A stretch of 8,421 nt of DNA from an uncultured Ruminococcus sp. (GTDB lineage: Bacteria > Bacillota > Clostridia > Oscillospirales > Ruminococcaceae): the NCBI GenBank assembly GCA_900556055.1, contig USNJ01000088.1, positions 1 to 8,421 on the forward strand, given 5' to 3'. Positions 4,906 through 8,421 of this stretch are shown here, piece after piece (the first letter of the stretch is position 1; every line of letters starts with the position of its first letter). The notes beneath the pieces were generated by a model. The model saw only the letters and a program-made list of their open reading frames with translations. It ran no database searches and was not told the DNA's origin. Both the position numbers and the translations under genes were made by a program.

Positions 4906-6345
4906 TCACACCTCCAAGCCGTATGACTCCTCAAAGATCCGCTGTTCTTTTGCTATCTGCTGTATCTCGGCTTCTGCACCCTCATCTGTGAGAGACTCCC
5001 ATTTTTTCAGATACGACTTAACACTTCTGACCTTTGCGCCTACCTCCGAAATATCGTTTGCCTTTTCATCGGATTCATCTTCAGGCAGCGGATATTGGTT
5101 TTCGACTGTCACAATATACGGAATATCAGGGAGGGGCTTTTCATCGTAAAATCTCACAACATTCGGATATTTTCTCGCACTGTCAATGATGCACTTGACC
5201 ATGAATTCAAGAGCAGGCCTCCATGCAAGAAACTTTTCATCACAGCGGACTATCAGCCCCCAGTAGATGGCTTTGAGCGTTTTTCCGCTTGTTATCATGC
5301 CTTTCATAGCTTCCGTGGATACGCACGGTATGTCGAGCTGTTCATACATCGAATCTCTCAGTCGGTCAAGCGTGGTAGAAAGTGCCCCGCTGTAGCTCAT
5401 GTTGTTTTCGAGTATGCCGACCTTGCCGTTTGCATTGTCCCTTGTTACATTATCCGTGGAAAGATCCCAGAACGCACCTGCCGCAAGGCTGAGATTTTCC
5501 GTGCTTTCCGAAGAAACATCTATCGTGTATCGGATAGGATTCATGCCCTGCCGTTCTGCGTCCATGTCTGCGGCAGCAAGCTTGCTGTACCAACGCTCAT
5601 AATCGGCGATGACCTCAACATCACTTTCGCCGTGCATATCTCCCGTCAGACCATCATTGATAATGACAGCTGCGGGTATATATCCTAACTCTGTATCCCT
5701 TTCGGGAGTGATCTCACGGATAAGACTTCCGCAGCCATCATATACAGCTTCAGACACAAGGCACATTCCTTCGCTCATGCGGTACTTTTTCTTGAATATC
5801 CTCTGCTCAGTGCGTTCTGAGCTGTCATTTGTCTGATAAAAAAAGACAATTTTCGTAAGATGATCTGCCGAATCTGTTTCATATATAAATTCCTGCGAAG
5901 GAGAAAAATGAAGCATTATCTCTCCGGTATTATCGTCAGTATTGCACAGCAGCGCCACACGCCTGCCGACGAAGCAATCTCTTGCAGCCGTTATCAGACG
6001 CCGCTCGAAATTGTTTTTCTGAATGACCTCATTTACAAAAGACTGCAGTGCGGAGATCTTATCTGTATCAGCTGTATTTTTAGCCTTTACAATAAAATCA
6101 GGTCTCTTGCTGAACATAAACCGCGCTTCCTTGTCAATAAGCGTTTTTGTTTTTTTAAACCGCATATCGCTCGGAATATAGTCGATATTTCCTTCGGACG
6201 GGAATTCCATGCCGTTTTTGTATATCTCATAAAACTTGTTTATCTCGCCAAGCTCTCTGAGGACCTGAGAACCGTATAATCCGCTGAGTTCTTCCGAAAT
6301 AAGGCTCCTCGGTATAAACGGTTCGAGAATTCTGCTTATGAACAT
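4906..6345 (-). CDS. Portal protein, SPP1 gp6-like
   Basis: The product is 479 residues. Portals form a ring of about 12 subunits at one head vertex, through which DNA enters and leaves and to which the terminase docks. Family features are an N-terminal clip region with IDYIPSDMRFKKTKTLIDKE (55-73) and EARFMFSKRPDF (73-84). A central beta-rich part follows with FSPSQEFIYETD (147-158). A long C-terminal helical section carries NNMSYSGALSTTLDRLRDSM (314-333), STEAMKGMITSGKTLKAIYW (343-362) and an acidic end. This is typical of the Phage_prot_Gp6 family (PF05133) at its usual length. ATG 6343-6345 has AGGAGG 6 bases upstream and follows the large terminase stop by 14 bases. No missing part is seen. 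Confidence 0.93.
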   Translation of the reverse strand: MFISRILEPFIPRSLISEELSGLYGSQVLRELGEINKFYEIYKNGMEFPSEGNIDYIPSDMRFKKTKTLIDKEARFMFSKRPDFIVKAKNTADTDKISALQSFVNEVIQKNNFERRLITAARDCFVGRRVALLCNTDDNTGEIMLHFSPSQEFIYETDSADHLTKIVFFYQTNDSSERTEQRIFKKKYRMSEGMCLVSEAVYDGCGSLIREITPERDTELGYIPAAVIINDGLTGDMHGESDVEVIADYERWYSKLAAADMDAERQGMNPIRYTIDVSSESTENLSLAAGAFWDLSTDNVTRDNANGKVGILENNMSYSGALSTTLDRLRDSMYEQLDIPCVSTEAMKGMITSGKTLKAIYWGLIVRCDEKFLAWRPALEFMVKCIIDSARKYPNVVRFYDEKPLPDIPYIVTVENQYPLPEDESDEKANDISEVGAKVRSVKSYLKKWESLTDEGAEAEIQQIAKEQRIFEESYGLEV

Positions 6346-6359
6346 TTTCAGCCTCCTGA

Positions 6360-7688
6360 CTAAAATTTCATTCCTCTCCTGCTGTTCCTATGTCCCGCCG
6401 CCTTAATATCCGAAACAATGTAATTATCCAGCGCATACCAGACAGCCGAGAAGGTATGCGGGTCAATGTTGAACTGATCGAATATCAGATGCCCGTCCTT
6501 ATCCGAAGCATAGGAAAGCGTTGAAAGCTCACGGATACAGTTTCGACAGAGCGGGGAACAGATGATTTTCTTGAATCTCTTGCACTTTCGGGTGTTTTCG
6601 AGGCGGCTTCCGGGAAACTTGTGACACCCTCTGATGTTGAATCCCTGCTGCCGATAATACTTGATAGCCTTGGGATCCTCACAGTCCGCAACGATCGGCT
6701 CACGGTCATAACCAAGCTGCTTAAGCTCCGCCGCCGTCAGATCATCGGTCATCTGATTTTTGTAATACTCATCAAATATGTACAGCACCTTTTCCTTGTC
6801 GTCCACCGCCATTCGCACAACAGCGTTATAAGAGGTCTCGAAGCCAAAATCAAAGCCCGTGAACTTAAACCTCTGCGGTATACCCCTGACAGCACGCATA
6901 ACAAGCTCATGGCTTTCCGCAATTTCAAACTGCGGCAGCACCCTCGTACCCGTAATGCCGAATCGCCCCTGACGTGCAATGCGGTACAGATCGGGATCAT
7001 AATTTTTAAGCTCCTCCAGCTGCTCAGTGTAGCTGTCTGGCAAAAAATAATTATCATCACAGGTCGAGTGATGATAATATACCCCGTTTTTGATAATGGT
7101 GTGCTTTTTGTAAAGCTCCTCGTCATCGAGTACAACGATCTCACGTCCCTCTTCGTCAAGATGCTTGAAGAAGTGCGTGTAAACCCAGTTGTTTTTATCA
7201 ACGGGATTTGTCGATAACATAATGTGCAGCGAAAGAGCAGGGTGTCTCAGACGTCCCAAAAGCTCCTTGTAGCCCGCATATTTGACCTCCGAAGCCTCTT
7301 CGATCCAGATAATTGAGATGCCGTTTATGGATTTGAGCTTTGCAGGCTTATCCATGCCCTTGAAAATGATCTTCGAGCCATTAGGGAAGATCAGCTGCAT
7401 GGGACTTGTCTTTGCGATGACCTTTTTGCTCCTTTTTTTCGATGCATTTTCCTCAAGCATATTAAGTCCCTCAAGGATCTCGCATAACAGGTCAAAACAG
7501 CTGTCCCTGATCGTGTCATAGACCTCACGGATAATGAGCATCTTTCTCTTTTCGGAAAACAGCTTCAGTATAGACTTCAGCGCAATATTGTACGACTTCG
7601 ACGAACCATATCCGCCGACAAGCAGATAAGTCTTGCAGCTCCAGTCAAACAAAAAGCTTTCAAACGCAGGATTGACTTCCTTTTCCAT
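6360..7688 (-). CDS. terL: Large terminase subunit (ATPase and nuclease)
   Basis: The product is 442 residues from ATG 7686-7688. It powers DNA packaging into the head and cuts the concatemer. The ATPase half shows a Walker A loop GGYGSSKS at 25-32, Walker B IIWIEEAS at 126-133 and a coupling motif STNP at 159-162. The nuclease half shows acidic residues in FTGFDFGFE (276-284), IFDEYY (304-309), VADCEDPK (333-340) and [15 protein letters not shown] (407-421). This is the Terminase_3 type used by SPP1-like phages. The small terminase stop is one base before this ATG; a GGGAAAGGG stretch lies upstream. A start at GTG 7710-7712 would add 8 residues and overlap the small terminase by 23 bases, but it has no binding site. 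Length is normal for the family. Confidence 0.95.
   Translation of the reverse strand: MEKEVNPAFESFLFDWSCKTYLLVGGYGSSKSYNIALKSILKLFSEKRKMLIIREVYDTIRDSCFDLLCEILEGLNMLEENASKKRSKKVIAKTSPMQLIFPNGSKIIFKGMDKPAKLKSINGISIIWIEEASEVKYAGYKELLGRLRHPALSLHIMLSTNPVDKNNWVYTHFFKHLDEEGREIVVLDDEELYKKHTIIKNGVYYHHSTCDDNYFLPDSYTEQLEELKNYDPDLYRIARQGRFGITGTRVLPQFEIAESHELVMRAVRGIPQRFKFTGFDFGFETSYNAVVRMAVDDKEKVLYIFDEYYKNQMTDDLTAAELKQLGYDREPIVADCEDPKAIKYYRQQGFNIRGCHKFPGSRLENTRKCKRFKKIICSPLCRNCIRELSTLSYASDKDGHLIFDQFNIDPHTFSAVWYALDNYIVSDIKAAGHRNSRRGMKF
7050..7078 (-). repeat. Perfect 11-bp inverted repeat followed by a T-run, inside terL
   Basis: ATTATCATCAC at 7050-7060 and GTGATGATAAT at 7068-7078 enclose AGGTCGA. On the minus strand the stem is followed by TATTTTTTG, which makes it resemble an intrinsic terminator within the large terminase gene. 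It codes for [11 protein letters not shown]; the HST..DN part is, as far as I recall, common in large terminases, so protein constraint may explain part of it. The stem is AT-rich and only of medium strength. Confidence 0.5.
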
Positions 7689-7689
7689 A

Positions 7690-8064
7690 TCAGCGATCAC
7701 CCTTTCCCGCACGCACGATCGTTATCGTGCTGTCAAAATCAGCCTCATCGGATTCCGCACCCCATCTTTCGGGATCCCGCTTTTCGAGATACCTGAGTGC
7801 GGCATTCGCATTTCCTTTGAGTGCAGCTTCAAGCAAAGCTCTCTCAGCCTCTGCATTGATGAGATCGGGATTGCTTTCGATAAAATCCGCAAGCTCTGAG
7901 CGCTTCGCCGCAAAGTCCGCAAGCAGCCTTTCACGCTCCGCCTTGTCGGACGATGCAAAGAATCTTTTTGTAAGCTCCTCAAAGCTTTCCGCAGTATTGT
8001 CACGGCTGTCGCCCTTAACAGCTCCCGCAAGAGCTTTCAGACTATCTTTTCTGACCTTGTTCAT
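7690..8064 (-). CDS. terS: Small terminase subunit
   Basis: The product is 124 residues. Small terminases recognise the packaging start site and regulate the large subunit. The clearest signature is [20 protein letters not shown] followed by RDPERWG (residues 77-102), matching the GN..A..yLekr.P..W pattern seen in many phage small terminases. Its position directly before terL supports the call. The N-terminal part is basic ([10 protein letters not shown]) and then helical and charged; I see no clear helix-turn-helix, and the protein is short for the group, so its DNA-binding part may be reduced. ATG 8062-8064 lies behind a GGAGGGGAG site with 11 bases or more of spacing. A 37-residue open frame upstream ends in an ATGA overlap with this start. 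Confidence 0.85.
   Translation of the reverse strand: MNKVRKDSLKALAGAVKGDSRDNTAESFEELTKRFFASSDKAERERLLADFAAKRSELADFIESNPDLINAEAERALLEAALKGNANAALRYLEKRDPERWGAESDEADFDSTITIVRAGKGDR
7713..7730. repeat. 7-bp inverted repeat at the 3' end of terS
   Basis: GCACGAT at 7713-7719 and ATCGTGC at 7724-7730 enclose CGTT. The site codes for the ITIV stretch near the small terminase C-terminus and lies 24 bases before the terL ATG. Packaging sites of pac-type phages such as SPP1 and P22 lie in or near the small terminase gene, so this could be part of a recognition site. It could also be a hairpin that controls terL translation. Neither role can be proved from sequence. Confidence 0.35.
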
Positions 8065-8174
8065 TCGGTTTCACACTCCCCTCCGAAATCCGCAAAATAA
8101 ACGCCCTCTGAGCCGCCTTGCGACCGCAGAGGGTAATTTTTCAAACAAACATGATAAAAGCCGCTATAAGGCAT
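8061..8174 (-). other. 37-codon open frame overlapping the terS start
   Basis: An open frame from ATG 8172-8174 to TGA 8061-8063 would encode MPYSGFYHVC...GGECETE. Its stop overlaps the terS ATG as ATGA, an arrangement typical of coupled genes. I see no ribosome binding site before its ATG, and that ATG falls on the possible -10 element. I think it is more likely leader sequence than a gene. Confidence 0.2.
8104..8133. repeat. 7-bp inverted repeat in the terS leader
   Basis: CCCTCTG at 8104-8110 and CAGAGGG at 8127-8133 enclose 16 bases. TAATTTTTC follows on the plus strand, and a weaker T-rich stretch on the minus strand. It could be a leader hairpin of the terminase mRNA or a weak terminator for plus-strand transcription, but no plus-strand gene ends here. 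Confidence 0.3.
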
Positions 8175-8201
8175 TATAACGGGGATTAAAACGGGATAGC
8201 T
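8161..8201 (-). promoter_or_regulatory. Candidate late promoter with palindromic -10 region
   Basis: On the minus strand a perfect TATAAT occurs at 8178-8173. The hexamer 17 bases upstream, AGCTAT, is a poor match to TTGACA. The -10 lies inside a 22-base imperfect palindrome (8161-8182), with arms CCGcTATAA and TTATAaCGG and one mismatch. A good -10, a weak -35 and an overlapping palindrome would fit an activator- or repressor-controlled late promoter reading into terS. This is inference from one motif match. Confidence 0.3.
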
Positions 8202-8293
8202 TTCACTTCCGGTTTTCCGCATTGCAAAAGGGTATGCTTCGCCATTCGGCTCGGAAATATTTTTCCGTCCGTTGACTGCGGATATGACCTCCG

Positions 8294-8331
8294 GACCTGC
8301 TCATCGGGAGCGAATCGACCGACCTGCTCAT
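8294..8331. repeat. Direct repeat of GACCTGCTCAT
   Basis: GACCTGCTCAT occurs at 8294-8304 and 8321-8331, 27 bases apart start to start. The copies are followed by CGGG and TCGG respectively. They lie in the noncoding stretch between the upstream gene end and terS. Spaced direct repeats before a terminase gene could be packaging or regulator binding sites, or may be a chance duplication. Confidence 0.45.
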
Positions 8332-8341
8332 TCGGATTTTT

Positions 8342-8421
8342 TCAGAGTGAAAGCTGTTCCTCGACCGAAAGCCGCACCGTGTGCTTCTTCCCGCCGATCG
8401 GTATATCCAGTACGACCTTTT
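8342..8421 (-). CDS. 3' end of an unidentified upstream gene
   Basis: The last 25 codons of a frame open from the right edge end at TGA 8342-8344 and read KVVLDIPIGGKKHTVRLSVE followed by EQLSL. The alternating hydrophobic and charged residues look like two beta strands and a short helix, which is more protein-like than the other two frames here. No family can be named from this fragment. It is probably the last gene before the terminase operon. Confidence 0.45.
   Translation of the reverse strand, partial: KVVLDIPIGGKKHTVRLSVEEQLSL

Noticed and set aside
7689..7712. GTG start for the large terminase, eight codons upstream
   Set aside because: There is no ribosome binding site before it, and it would overlap terS; ATG 7686-7688 fits the one-base junction.
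7727..8179. Long plus-strand open frame of 150 codons
   Set aside because: It is a Ser/Ala/Leu-rich antisense shadow of terS, whose minus-strand frame has a recognisable motif.
8198..8355. Distant inverted pair AGCTTTCAC / GTGAAAGCT
   Set aside because: Only nine bases match across more than 140 bases, which is easily due to chance.
8203..8421. Second minus-strand frame through the leader (MSRSVDSLPM...)
   Set aside because: It is rich in Ser and Arg, has no ribosome binding site before either ATG, and contains the direct repeat; the frame ending at 8342 looks more protein-like.

Overview
The window is a prophage or phage structural module, almost certainly from a siphovirus-like phage of a Gram-positive host of the Clostridia type (Ruminococcus/Oscillospiraceae would fit). 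This is inferred from strong GGAGG-type ribosome binding sites, a base composition that ranges from about 25% to 58% G+C in the 60-base blocks I counted, and gene families typical of Firmicutes phages. No host gene is present, so the genus is a guess.

Every supported gene lies on the minus strand and transcription runs from right to left. In that order: the 3' end of an unknown gene (8342-8421); a 277-base leader with a possible promoter and operator-like palindrome (8065-8341); small terminase (7690-8064); large terminase (6360-7688); SPP1 gp6-type portal (4906-6345); a MuF/SPP1 gp7-type minor head protein with a C-terminal cargo domain (3334-4902); a small charged protein that may be its partner or immunity protein (2928-3329); a 57-residue protein with an apparent ATA start (2745-2918); a terminator-like hairpin with an alternative fold (2699-2749); a zinc-ribbon protein (2323-2685); a scaffold-like protein (1711-2319); a decoration protein (1307-1690); an E-type major capsid protein (239-1291); a 61-residue protein (61-246); and the 5' end of a probable connector gene (1-83).

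Together these genes package DNA and build the head. The terminase pair cuts DNA and drives it through the portal; scaffold, capsid and decoration proteins form the shell; the small genes after the capsid are placed where head completion genes usually lie. Most genes are separated by a few bases or overlap, which points to one late operon.

The most interesting part is the segment from about 2745 to 3850. The MuF protein has a coiled, charged linker followed by a domain with an HxHP...FS motif, which recalls metal-binding JAB/MPN-like domains. The gene behind it is strikingly AT-rich (25% G+C over 3181-3360), as expected for an exchangeable toxin and immunity cassette. Next to it are a gene with a damaged or non-standard start and an attenuator-like hairpin. 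Several perfect 10-11 base-pair inverted repeats with short loops also lie inside coding genes.
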